A stretch of 64,000 bases of DNA from Cynocephalus volans (taxonomy: Eukaryota > Chordata > Mammalia > Dermoptera > Cynocephalidae), in the NCBI RefSeq assembly GCF_027409185.1, contig NC_084461.1, forward strand, positions 139,669,001 to 139,733,000, written 5' to 3'. Shown here in pieces: positions 1-12,166 of the stretch (its first letter is position 1; each line of letters starts with the position of its first letter). The position numbers were made by a program, and so were the translations under genes. The notes beneath the pieces are model-generated. The model saw nothing but the letters and a program-made list of their open reading frames with translations. It did not search any database and was not told the origin of the DNA.

Positions 1-290
1 GTAGAGTTTTGAAGAGGTGATTGGATTGTAGGACCATGCAGTAGTGAAAGGATTAAAAATGATGGTCAGGGGTGTGGTTCTGAGGGCTTTAAAAGAGGAG
101 GAGATTCTGTCTCTGTGCTCTCTCTGCTTTCACCATCTTGCAATGTGAGACCCTTGAGTCACTGTTGCCACCACCAGGTGGACTTAGGACTTCCCAGCCT
201 CAGAAACTGTAAGCAATAAATTTCATTTTTCTTTAAAAATCACCCAGTTCCATGTATTTTGTTACAGGCAACAAAAACAGGCTAATACAT
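1..290 (+). repeat. LTR 3' part, MaLR-like
   Basis: Sequence closely related to the complete solo LTR at 30932-31350, from its TTGAAGAGG-GATTGGATTG portion to the ending CTAATACA. It includes the AATAAA-like signal GCAATAAATTTC. The 5' part is outside the window or lost. Confidence 0.75.
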
Positions 291-1075
291 TGATCTTTCA
301 TATTTTTTTTTTTATCTCTAATTCATTTATTTCTACTCTGATCTTGTTATTTCTCTCTTTCTACTAATTTTGGGTTTGGTTTGTTCTTGTTTTTCCAGCT
401 CCTGGAGGTGTAATGTTAGTTAGGTTTTTTATTGGAAGTCTTTCTTCTTTTTGGATGTAGGCATTTATTGCTATAAACTTCCTTCTCAGAACTGCTTTTG
501 CTGTATCCACAGGTTCTGGTATGTTGTGTTTTCATTTTCATTTGTCTCCAGGAATTATTTAATTCCCTTTTTGATTTAGTCTTTGACCCACTCATTGTTT
601 AGGAGCATGTTGTTTAATTTCCATGTATTTGTACAGTTTATAGTATCCCTTTTGTTGATTTCTAGTTTTGTTCTATTGTGGTTAGACAAGGTAATTGATA
701 TTATTTCAATTTTTAAAAATTTGTTGAGATTTGTTTTGTGACCTAACATATTGTCTATTCTAGAGAATGCTCCATGTGCTGCTGAGAAGAATGTATATTC
801 TGCAGCTGTTGGATGAAATGTCCTATATATGCCCATTAGGTCCAATCAGGCTAGAGTAGAGATTAATTTTGATATTTCCTGGTTAATTTTCTGCCTGGAT
901 GCTCTGTCCTTTGTTAAAAGTGGAGTAGTAAATTCCCAGACTATTATTGTGTTGCAGTCAATATCTCCCATTAAGTCCAATAGTAATTGCTTTATATATT
1001 TGGATGTTCTGGAGTTAGGTATATATATATTTAGAATGCTTTTAATATCTTCTTTATAGGTGTCTATAAATAGAA
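291..1075 (-). mobile_element. L1 ORF2 fragment
   Basis: Minus-strand L1 ORF2 remnant from the C-terminal endonuclease region. The reading near 576-845 contains TWKLNNMLLNNEWVKD, typical of L1 ORF2, and SAAHGAFSRIDNMLGHK from the endonuclease. It has many stops. Confidence 0.85.
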
Positions 1076-1130
1076 ATGCACAAAACTAAGCATGGCTACT
1101 TCAAAAGACTCAACATGATACAAGGTTCTG

Positions 1131-2074
1131 ACATAGGCTGAATAATGGCCCCCCAAAGATAACTATATCCTAATCCCTGGAACCCATGAATATGTAACCT
1201 TACATAGCAAAAAGGACTTTGCAGGTGTGAATAAGTTAAAGATCTAAATTTGAAAAGATTATCCCAGATTATCCATGTGGGCCCAATGTAATTGCAAGGT
1301 TCTTTATAAGAGGGAAGAAGGAGTATCATAATCAGAGAAGGAGATGTGATAATGGAAGCAGAGGTCAGAGTGATTTGAGAAAAGAGCCATGAGCCAAGGA
1401 ATGTGGGTGGTATCTAGAAGCTGGAAAAAGAGAAGTAAACATTCTTCCCTAGAGCCTCCAGAAAGTATGCAGCCCTCCCTACCTCTTGATTTTAGTTCAT
1501 GTAGTGGGTTGAATAGTTGTCCCCCAAATTCACAGCCACCTGAAACCTCAGAATGTGTCTTTCTTTGGAAATAGGATCTTTGCAGATATAATTAAATTAA
1601 GATGAGGTCACACTGGATTAGGGTAGGGCCTAATTCCAATGATTGGTGTCCTTGATACAAGAGGAGAGGACACACAGAGACATACATACACACACAGGAA
1701 AGAAGGTCATGCGATGATAGAGGAAAAGATTGGAGTGATGCAGCTACAAGTCAAGGGGAACTGAGGATTGTAGAAACCACCAGATGCTAGGAAAAGGCAA
1801 GGAAGGATCTTCCCCAGTACCTTGAGAGGCAGTATGGCCCTGCTGACCCCTTAACTTTGGACTTCCAGCCTCCAGAACTGTGAGAGAACAAATTTCTGTT
1901 GCTTTAAGCCACCAAGTTTGTGGTAACTTGTTATGTCAGCCCTAGGTAATTTCTTATACAACTCTGAAGCTCATTTCAGGCTTCTGACATTCAGTACTAT
2001 AAGATAATAAATTTACATTGTTTAAGCCACTAAGTTTGTGGAAATTTGTTATAGCAGCAATAGTGAACTAACTC
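1131..2074 (+). repeat. MLT1-family LTR, interrupted
   Basis: An older MaLR LTR (GGCTGAATAATGGCCCCC... to ...GTTATAGCAGCAATAG) split into 1131-1499 and about 1957-2074 by the insertion of another MLT1-type LTR. Subfamily recalled from consensus only. Confidence 0.7.
1500..1956 (+). repeat. MLT1C/D-like solo LTR nested in MLT1
   Basis: Begins TGTAGTGGGTTGAATAG, carries the CAGAATGTG...GGAAATAGGATC and GAACTGTGAGAGAACAAATTTC blocks typical of MLT1C/D, and ends near CAGCCCTAGG. Solo LTR without internal sequence. Confidence 0.65.
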
Positions 2075-2089
2075 CAGTTCAATTTAAAT

Positions 2090-3225
2090 TTTAGTTTTGT
2101 ATCAATCCTAAACTCAACTATATATAACTTACAGTCTGACTTGCTTAAAATGATAAATTCCATTCTGAAGACTCCAAATAGGACTGTGCCTACTACTTCC
2201 TCTGTCTATACTGGTTTCTCTAATAACAAGTTTTTGTGTGTACATATGTTTTCAATTCTCTTTGGTATATACTAGGAGTGGAATCATTGCAAATTCTATA
2301 TTTAATATTTTGAGGAACTGCCAAACAGTTCTCCAGAATGGCTGCACTATTTTTCATTCCCAACAGCAATGTATGTGGGTTCCAATTTCTCTACTTTCTC
2401 ATCCAACATGTTATTTATTTTTTGAATTCTAGCCATACTAATGCGTATGAAGTGGTAAATACTTGTGCTTTTGATTTGACTTTTCCTAATGGCTAGTGAT
2501 ATTGAGCATCTTTCCATGTACTTATTGGCCATATGGATATCTTCCTTTAAGCAATATCTATTCAGATTTTCTGCCATTTTTAAATTGAGTTGTCTTTTTG
2601 TTGAGTTGTGAGAGTTATTTTTATATTCTGGATAAAACTCTTTTATCAGTTATATGATTTGCAAACATTTTCTCCCATTTTGTGAGTTATCTTTTCTCTT
2701 TCTTAATAGTACCCTTTAATGCACAAAAGTTTTTAATTTTGACAAAGTCCAGTTTACCTATTTGTTCTTCTAATATAATATCTAAGAAACCACTGCCAAA
2801 TCCAAGGTCATGAAGATTTCCTCTTATACTTTCTTCTAAGAGTTTTATAGTTTTAGCTTTTATGTTTAAGTCTTTTAGTTAATTTTTGTATATAGTGTGA
2901 GATACGGGTCCAATTTCTTTTTTTTTTTTTTTTAATTTTGCAGCTGGCAGGTAGAGATATCACACCCTGGACCTTGGTATTATCAGCACCATGCTCTAAC
3001 CAACTGAGCTAACTAGCCAGCCCCCAGCTTCATTCTTTTGCATGTGAATATCCAGTTGTCATAGCACAATTTATTGAAGAGATTATTCTTTCCCCATTAA
3101 ATGGTCTTGGTACCCTTGATGAAAATCAATGGACCATGGATGTATATTTATATTTATTCCTGTAACTCAATTATATTCAATTGTTCTATATATCTATCTT
3201 CATGGACAGTACATTGTTTTTTTAA
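2090..3225 (-). mobile_element. L1M 3' end
   Basis: Minus-strand 3'UTR-type sequence of an old L1 (AACTGCCAAACAGTTCTCC and GCATGTGAATATCCAGTTG blocks on the plus strand). A CYN-type SINE interrupts it at 2917-3024. Confidence 0.75.
2917..3024 (-). mobile_element. tRNA-Ile-derived SINE (CYN), monomer
   Basis: On the minus strand it reads GCTGGCTAGTTAGCTCAGTT, then GGTTAGAGCATGGTGCTGAT, close to tRNA-Ile, followed by CAGCTGC and an A tail (T run at 2918-2933). No tRNA gene function is claimed: it has a tail and base changes. Confidence 0.85.
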
Positions 3226-4592
3226 ATGTAGCATAAGTTTTCTTAAATAGACTTTATATTTTAGAGAAATTTTAGCTTCACAACAGAATTGAGCAGAAAT
3301 AGAGTTTTCATATAACCTCTTCTTTCCCACATGCACAGCCTCCATTACTGTCAACACATCTCATACCAGAGTGATAAATTTGTTAAAAATGGTGAACCTA
3401 CATTGATACATCAATTATCACCAAGGTCCATAGTTTATATTAGGGTTCACTCTTAGTGCTGTACATTCTATGGGTTTCGGCAAATGCATAATGATATTGA
3501 TCCACCAACATAGTGTCATACAGAATAATTTCACTGCCCTAAAAATCCTTTGTGCTTAGAAAATTCATCCCTTTCTCCCCACTAACCCCTAGCAATCTTT
3601 TTGTTCTCTCCATGGTTTTGCCTTTTCCAGAATGTCATATAGTTGGAATCATACAGCATGTAGCTTTTTCAGATTGGCTTCTTCCACTTAGTAACATGCA
3701 TTTAAGTTTCTTCCATGTCTTTTCATGGCTTAATAACTCATTTCTTTTTAGCACTGAATAATATTCCATTGCTTGGATGTATATCCGTTTATTCAGTCAC
3801 CTACTTTAGGGCATCTCGGTTGCTTCCAAGTTTTGGCAATTATGAATAAAGCTTCTATGAGCATCCATATATAGAGTTTTGTGTGTATATAAAGTTCAAC
3901 TCATTTGGGTAATACAGTTGATGGATCATATAGTCTTGTAAGAAACTGCCAACCTGTTTTCCAAAGTTGCTGTACCTTCTATGAGAGTCCCTGTTGCTCC
4001 ACATCCTCACCAGCATTTGGTGCTGTCAGTGTTCAGATTTTGGCCATTCTAATAAATGGGTACCATATCTTGCCATTTTAATTTGAAATTCCTGAATGAC
4101 ATATGATGTTGAGCATTTTTTCATATGTTTATTTGCCATCAGTATATCTTCTTTGGTAAGGTGTTTGTTCGGATCTTTAGCTCATTTTTTCATCTGGTTG
4201 TTTTCTTATTGTTTAATTTTAACAGTTCTTTGTATATTTTGGATAACAATCCTTTATCAGATATGTCTTTTTCAAATATTTTCTACCAGTCTGTGGCTTG
4301 TCTTCTCATTTTCTTGATATCATGCTATTTTGATATTGTAGCTTTATAGTAAATTTTGAGATGAGGACTTCTGAATCCTCCAGCTTTGTTCTTTTTCAAG
4401 ATTGTTTTAGCTATTTGAGGTCAGTTGCAATTCCATATAAATTTTAGAATCAGCATTTCCATTTCTGCAAAAAAGACCATTGAGATTTTGAGAGAGTTTG
4501 CATTAACTTTATAAAACTGCATCGGAAAGAACTGCCATCTTAACAATATTCAGTCTTCCAATCCACAAACACAGATGTCTTTCCATTGATTT
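3226..4592 (-). mobile_element. L1M 3' end, second copy
   Basis: Another old L1 3' region in minus orientation (TTTTCATGGCTTAATAACTC, ATTTGGGTAATACAGTTGATGG and similar blocks). Its position next to a similar 3' end suggests two independent insertions or an internal duplication. Confidence 0.7.
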
Positions 4593-4596
4593 ATGT

Positions 4597-4684
4597 CTTT
4601 TCTATGGGTTAAATGTATCCTCCAAAAGTTCATGTATTGGAAACTAGATCTCCATTGTAATAGTATTAAGAGGGTGAGAAATCC
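4597..4684 (+). repeat. LTR 5' fragment, same family as 30932-31350
   Basis: About 88 bases matching the 5' end of the LTR at 30932 (ATGGGTTAAATG..., then AAGAGGGTGAGAAATCC). It breaks off where L1 5'UTR sequence starts. Confidence 0.55.
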
Positions 4685-5000
4685 GGGGCAGCTCCACCCC
4701 TGCCCAAACAGAAGGCAGGAGAGTGACCTGCAACTCAGGACCCAGGACTCAGGTGGAGGCCCCCAGGCAGCCCTCTCCCCAGCTGAACAGAAGGCAGGAG
4801 AGCAACCCAGGACCCAGGTGACAGCCCCCGGGCAGCCCACCCCTGTCTGAACAGAAGGCAGGAGAAGGATCTGCAACCCAGGACCCAGGCAGAGGCCCCT
4901 GGGGCAGCCCTCCTCCCACCCAAACGGGAGGCAGGAGAGCAACCTGGGACCCAGACAGAAGCCCCAGGAAGACTTCCCCCACCTGAAGAGAAGGCAGGAG
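4685..5000 (+). repeat. L1 5'UTR tandem monomers (about 5 units)
   Basis: GAAGGCAGGAG or a close variant recurs at 4711, 4790, 4854, 4927 and 4990 (spacing 79, 64, 73, 63), each followed by ACCCAGGACCCAGG-like and CCCGGGCAGCCC-like blocks. GC-rich compared with the rest of the window. Confidence 0.8.
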
Positions 5001-7105
5001 CATGCTGCAAATACTGCTTCTGTGAAGGAGGTCCATCACAGCCATTACCTCAGCTACTGCCACTGCAAGGACAGCTCACTGCCACAGTAGCAGCCAGGAC
5101 ACCCTATAGGCAATCCACTGAACACTCACCTGAACTGACACAAGAAGAGTCACCAGCAGAGCCTGCAAAAAGAAGAGGAAGTCTTTCTCCTCAAAGGCCA
5201 CTCCAGATTAACAGAGGAAGCACTAACTGCTCTATCAGATGATCAGACATCAATGTAGAGATACTAGAAATATGAATAAACAAGAAAATATGACACCACT
5301 AAAAGAATATAGTAACCCTCAAGAACCAGACCCCATAGAGCAGGAAACTCCTGAAATGACTGAAAAGGAATTCTAAGCAATAATCTTAAGAAAGCTCAAA
5401 TAGATAAAAGAAGACTCAGAGAACACAATAAAATGAAAAAAAAAATTCATTATATAAAGGAGGAAATATACAAATATACAAATGTACCTTAAAAATGCAG
5501 CAGAACCTTAAGAATATAGCAGAACTCCTGGAACTGAAGAATTCATTCAATGAAATAAAAAATGCAACTGGGAGACTAAGCAGCACATTAGAACAAACAG
5601 AAAAAAGAATTTCAGATCTCAGAGATGGTATTTTCAATATAACCCAGTTGGATGTAAAAAAGGAAAACTTTTCAAAAATGAACAAAATCTAAGAGAGTGA
5701 GCAGAAATCCTTTAAGCATACAAACATTTGGATCATGGGTGTTCCAGAAGGGGAGAGAGAAAGGAAAGGCATTGAAATCTTACTCAATTAAATAATAACG
5801 GAAAACTTCCCAGGTATAGGGAGAGACATGGATCTTAAGATCCAGGAGGCTCAAAGATCCCAAAACAGATTCAACCCAAAAAATTCCTCTCCAAGACACA
5901 TTATAGTCAAACTGGTAAAGCTCAAAGACAAACAGAGAATCCTAAAAGTACCAAGAGAAAAACATCAAGTCACCTATAAGGGAGCCCCTATCAGACTAAC
6001 AGCAGACTTTTTAACAGAAACTCTACAGACCAGAAGAAAATGGGATGATATATTCAAATTACTAAAATAAAAAAACTGCCAGCCAAGAATACCATACCCA
6101 GAAAGGCTATCCTTCAGAAATGATGGAAAAATTGTATATTACACAGACAAACAAAAACTGTGGGCATTCACCACCACATAACCAGCCCTCTCAAGGGAGT
6201 CCTGGATCTGGAATCTGAAAAACTATAATCACTACCACAAATACACAGCAAAAAACAAAATCCACTGGTAAAACAAAAATGCAAATGAGAAAGAGAAACT
6301 GAATATTACCATCTCAAAAAACCAACAAAGATCAAAGACAAATAATAAAAGAGGATGAAAGGAACAAAACATATTTGAAACATCTAAGCAAAAAGTGATA
6401 AAATGCTAAGAATAAGATAATACTTGTCAATAAAAACCCTAAAGGTAAATGGATTAAACTCTCTACTCAAAAGACACAGACTGACTTGATTGGACTAAAA
6501 AGCTAGACCCAACTACATGCTGTCTTCAAAAGACTCACCTCACCTGTAAAGACACACACAGACTAAAAGTGAAGGGATGAAAAAAGATATAACATGCAAA
6601 CAGAAACCAAAAATGAGGAAGAGTAGCTATTCTTATATCAGATAAAATAGACTCTAAATCAAAAACCATAAAAAGAGACAAAGAAGGCCACTATATAATG
6701 ATAAAGGGATCTATCCAACAAGAAGACATAACAATCGTAAATATGTATGCACTCAACACTGGAGCACCCAGATATACAAAGCAAGTACTATTGTACCTAA
6801 AGGAAGAGATAGACCCCAATTCAATAACAGAAGGGGATCTTAACACCCCTCTCTCAGCATCAGACAGATCATCTAAGGCAACAAATCAACAGAGAAACAC
6901 AGGATTTAAACTGCACTTTAGACCAGCTGATCTGGCAGATATCTATAAATTTCATCCAACAACTACAGAATATACATTCTTCTCATCAGCACATGGAACA
7001 TTCTCCAGGATAAACCACATACTAGGTCACAAATCAAGCCTCAGTAAATTTTTAAAAATTGAAGTCATTTCAAGTATCTTTTCAGACCACAATGGAATAA
7101 AACAG
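4685..7105 (+). mobile_element. L1 with 5'UTR monomers, ORF1 and start of ORF2
   Basis: Plus-strand L1 keeping its 5' end but missing everything past the ORF2 endonuclease domain. The GC-rich 5'UTR (4685-5000) is a tandem array around GAAGGCAGGAG. ORF1 remnants (about 5270-6165) include coiled-coil-like sequence, GVPEGE, and the C-terminal PRHIIVKLVKLKDKQRILK and TADFLTETLQTRRKW. ORF2 endonuclease remnants (about 6640-7105) include YTFFSSAHGTFSRINHILGH. Stops in all parts: inactive. Loss of the 3' end with the 5' end kept is the reverse of normal L1 truncation. Confidence 0.85.
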
Positions 7106-7134
7106 ATTAAAACATATTTTATGTGAAGGTACAT

Positions 7135-7703
7135 AAATATTGGTCAATTGTTTTCATTAGGTGACTGAAATATCAATTTTACTGTTTCCAATAAGGAATC
7201 AATAATTACTTTTTTAAATATAAAGGCAATTAAAGTCATTTGTAAAGATAGTATCAATTGAGACTTTGTTGCACTTACATGACTAATCTATTATAAACAA
7301 ATGCCAATCTTAAAAACAAAATTCCAGTTAAGTACAAGTACGGTTACACCAAGTACAGATAAGAAAATACAAGGGGCTCACTGGCTATGCTACACCAAAT
7401 AGATGAAAAAGTAAAATTGATTTTATACTGTAGGTCTGTATAAGGAAATAAATAAAACCCTATCCTTTTTTTCTGCATTTTAGCTTAGATTTCTTATACA
7501 AATAACAGAATGCTTCATTTCATTCCCTTCAGTAAGATGAATTTCTTAGAAAAAGATTGAGAAGAGTTGATAACCAACTCCCAAATTTTATGTTTTTTTT
7601 TTTCTACTTTAATAAATTTCTTGACATATTCAACATACATAGGAAAATCTTTTCAGTAAATTGAGCGCTTGAGTCTACAAATGTCTTGAAGATCTCTGGC
7701 AAG
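7135..7703 (-). pseudogene. Probable 3'UTR part of the FAM204A retrocopy
   Basis: AT-rich, non-L1 sequence between the 3' end of the truncated L1 and the pseudogene stop codon. A run of T at about 7591-7602 (A on the minus strand) may be an internal A-rich stretch or the original poly(A). I cannot separate 3'UTR from older flank by eye. Confidence 0.45.
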
Positions 7704-8401
<698 letters not shown>

Positions 8402-8552
8402 CTTTTCTTCTTTTAAAGACCTATCTTCCAGGTCCAAAGAAATCAGATCTTATTTTTTGTGGTTTCGTCCAGGCTCATCAGTTTTTGGCTCTCTGAAACA
8501 TCCTAACCAAAATACTGTCTTGGCTTTTTAAGAGGAAGGAGTCTAGCATCTT

Positions 8553-8660
8553 ACTGCTTCAATTCGAATCCTGACTCTGACACCTACTAGTGGTATGAAT
8601 AAATCATTAAACATCTCTGACCCTCGGTTTCTTTATCTGTAACACAGGAATAATTATATG
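8553..8660 (+). repeat. MIR remnant
   Basis: Core MIR sequence: TCGAATCCTGACTCTGACAC ... CATCTCTGACCCTCGGTTTC ... CTGTAACACAGGAATAAT. Confidence 0.75.
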
Positions 8661-9570
8661 GTCAGGAAGTGACCACCCAGGCAGCCATCTTAACCCAGTA
8701 AAATGTTGAATAGCAGTGGTGAAGATGGGCATCCTTGTCTTGTTCATGATCTTATCGGAAAGCGTTCAGTTCTTCATTATTGAATATGATGTTAGCTGTG
8801 GGTTTTTGATAAATGTCCATTATCATGTTGAGAAAGTTCTTTTCCATTCCTAGTTTGATGAATTAGTTTTAAAATCAGGAACTGATTTTTACCATGAAAG
8901 ATACTGAATTTTGTCAAATGCTTTTTCTGCATCAGTTGAAATGATTATACGGTTTTGTTACTAACTGAAGATGTTGAACCACCCGTACATTCTTGTGACA
9001 AATCCCACTGGGTCGTGGTGTATGGGTTCTTTTAGCATGCTGCTGGATTCATTTTGCTAGTATTTTGTTGAGTATATTTTGCATCTATATTCATAAGGTA
9101 TATTAGAATGTAATTTTTTTTCTTGGGATGACTTTGTCTGGCTTTGATAGCAGGTTAATACTGGCCTTAGAAGTGCTCCCTCTTTTTCTATTTTTTGGAA
9201 AGGGTTGAAAAGAACTGGCATTAATTCCTCTTTCTATGCTTCCTAGAATTCACCAATGATGCTATCTGGTCCAGGGCTTTCCTTTGTTAGAAGTTTTTAG
9301 ATTATTGATTTAATCTTTTATAGGTCTGTTCAGATTTTCTATTTCTTTTTGAGTCAGTTTTGGTAATTTGTGTTTTTCTAGGAATTTGTTCATTTCATCT
9401 AGGTTATCTAATTTGTTGGTGTACAATTGTACAAAGTATTCTCTAATAATCATTTTTATTTCTGTAAGATCAGTAGTAATTTTCCCACTTTTCTGATTTT
9501 AGTAATTTGTGTCTCCTCTCTTTTTTTCTTAGTCTAGCTACAGGCCTGTCGATTTTGTTGATTGTTTTTC

Positions 9571-9741
9571 TTTTTTTAAAAAAAAGATGACTGGTAAGGG
9601 GATCTTAACCCCTTGACTTGGTGTTGTCAGCACCATGCTCACCCAGTGAGCTAACCAGCCATCCCTATATGGGATCCGAACCTGTGGCCTTGGTGTTATC
9701 AGCACCACACTCTCCTGAGTGAGCCACAGGCTGGTTCCATT
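9571..9741 (-). mobile_element. tRNA-Ile-derived SINE, dimer
   Basis: Two tRNA-like units head to tail on the minus strand, each with GTGGTGCTGA-like and GGTTCGGATCC-like boxes. Flanked by an imperfect target-site duplication, GTTGATTGTTTTTC (9557-9570) and GTTGACTGTTTTTC (9742-9755). Confidence 0.88.
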
Positions 9742-10985
9742 GTTGACTGTTTTTCTCTTCTCTACTTCATTTTTCTCTGCTTTAATCTTTATTCTTTCCT
9801 TCCTTCTGCTTTGGGTTTTGCTTGCTCTTCTTTCTCTAGTTCCTTAAGGTATAAAGTTAGATTGTTGGTTTGAGGTCTTCTTTTTTTTTTACATGTAGGC
9901 CATTACCACAGCCACAAATTTCAATCTGAGCCTTGCTTTCAATATAAAATCCCATAAGTTTTTGTATGTTGTGTTTTCCTTTTCATTCACCTCAAAGTAT
10001 TTTCTCATTTCCCTTGTCATATCTCCTTTGACCTATTGATTGTTTAAAGGTGTGTTGATTTCCACATACTTACAAATTTTCCAATTTTTCTTCTGGTATT
10101 GATTTCTAGTTTCATTCCATTGTGGTTGGAGAAGACACTTTATATAGTTTCAATCTTTTTAAATGTATTGAGACTTTTTGTGATCTAAAATATGTATTCT
10201 AGACCATTCCAAGTGCACTCCAGATGAAAGTGTACATGGTTGATGGTATGTGGAGTATTATGTATATATCTGTTAGGTCTAGCTGGTTTATCATGTTGTT
10301 CAGTCCTCTCTTTCTTTTTGACCTTCATCCATTATTAGATGGATTTTTGGATGATCTTCTATCCATTACTTAAAGTGGGGCATAAAGTCTCCAACTATTA
10401 TTGTGGAACTGCCTACTTCTTCCTTCAATTCTGTCAATTTTTGCTTCTTATATTTTGGAACCATGTTGTTGTGCCTGTATATGGTTGTAATTGTTATATC
10501 TTCTCAATGTATTTATGTTTTTACCAATATGTAATGTCCTTCTTTGTCTCTTATAACAATTTTTACCTTAAAGTCCATTTTTCCTGATATTATTATAACT
10601 GCCCCAGCCCACTTTTGGTTACTATTTGCATAGAATATCTTTTTCAATTCTTTCACTTTCAACTTATTTGTATATTTAGATTTAAATTTAGTTTCTTATA
10701 GACAAGATATATTTTGAATGTTTTTAAATACATCTGCTAATCTTTACCTTTTAATTGGAGAGTTTAACACATGTGAATTTAAAGTGATTACTGATAAGGA
10801 AGGCCTTACTCTGTCATTTTGTTATTTTCTACAAGTCTTAATGTCTTTATTCCTCATTTCCTCTATTGTAGCCTTTTTTTCTGTGTAATATATTTTTCTA
10901 GTGTACCATTTTGATTCCTTCATTTCCTTTTTGCATATTTTAAGTTATTTTCTTAATGAGTACCATAGGAATTACAATTAACATC

Positions 10986-11389
10986 TGTATTAGTCCGTTT
11001 TTGTGTTGCTATAACAGAATACCTGAGACTGGATAATTATAAAGAAAAGAGGTTTATTTGGTTCACGATTCTGGGACAGCTACATCTGGCATGGGCCTCA
11101 GGCTCCTACTCATAGCAGAAAGCAGCAGGGCAGTCAGCGGGTGCAAGATCATATGGCAAGAGAAAGCCAGAGAGAGAGAGGGAGATGCCAGGGTCCTTTA
11201 AACCACCAGCTCTGGTGGGAACTAACAGAGCAAGAACTCACTCTCTACCCCACCCCAGGGAGGGCATTAATCTATTCATAAGGGATCAACTCCCCCGCCA
11301 ATGACCCCAACTGCTTCCAACATTGCCAAGTTGGGGCTCAGATTTCAACATGAGCTTTTGGCAGGGGACAATATATCTGAACTCTATCA
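10986..11389 (-). repeat. MST-type MaLR solo LTR
   Basis: Starts TGTATTAGTCCGTTTTTGTG and ends CTCTATCA on the plus strand, the reverse of an MST/THE1 LTR. It contains the inverted CTGAGACTGGATAATTATAA block. 404 bases, no internal region. Confidence 0.85.
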
Positions 11390-11845
11390 ATGCCCTAAAT
11401 TTATAACAATCTTGTTTATATTGATAATAACTTCAGTAGCATATAAAATCTTTGCTCATATACAGTTCCACCTCACTTTCTGTTATCATTGTCACAAATT
11501 ATATCTTTATACATTTTATGTTCATCAACATACATTTATATTAATTATTTTATGCATTTGCCTTTTAAATTATATAAGGAAAAAGAGGCATTACTAATCA
11601 AAAGTACAATAATACAGACTTTTATATCTACCTGTGTCGTAACCTTTCCCAGAGTTCTTCATTTCTTACATGGCTTTAATTTATTATCTAGAGTCCTTTC
11701 ATTTCAGCCAAAAAGGACTCCTTTTAGGATTTGTTGTAGAGCAGGTCTACTAATGAAAAAATTACTCAGCTTTTGTTTATCTGGGAATACGTTAATTTCC
11801 CCTTCATTTTTGAAGGACAGTTTTGTCAGTTATAGAATTATTGGC

Positions 11846-12166
11846 TGCTATGATTTGAATGTGTACCCTCCAAAATTTAGATGTGGCCAATATGATAGTA
11901 TTAAGAGGTGTGGCTTTTAAGAGCTGATTACGCCATAAGTATTCCTTCCTCGTGAATGGGATTTGGTGTCCTTACATACAGGCTTGACAAAGGGAGTTAG
12001 TTCTCTCTTGCCCTTGCAGAGAATGCAGTAGGAAGGCCCTCACCAGATGTCAGCACTATGATCTTGGACTTTTCAGCCTCTAGTTCCATGAGAAATAGAT
12101 TTCCGTTGTTCATAAATTACTCATTCTTAGGTATTCTGTCATAGCAGCACAAAATAGACTAAGACA
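11846..12166 (+). repeat. MST-type MaLR solo LTR
   Basis: TGCTATGATTTGAATGTG at the start and CACAAAATAGACTAAGACA at the end, with GAAGGCCCTCACCAGATG and ATCTTGGACTTTTCAGCC inside, as in MSTA/MSTB LTRs. 321 bases. Confidence 0.8.

Noticed and set aside
4550..5063. Minus-strand ORFs of 91-130 codons with repeated Gly/Ser/Leu blocks
   Set aside because: They are reverse readings of the GC-rich tandem 5'UTR monomers of an L1.
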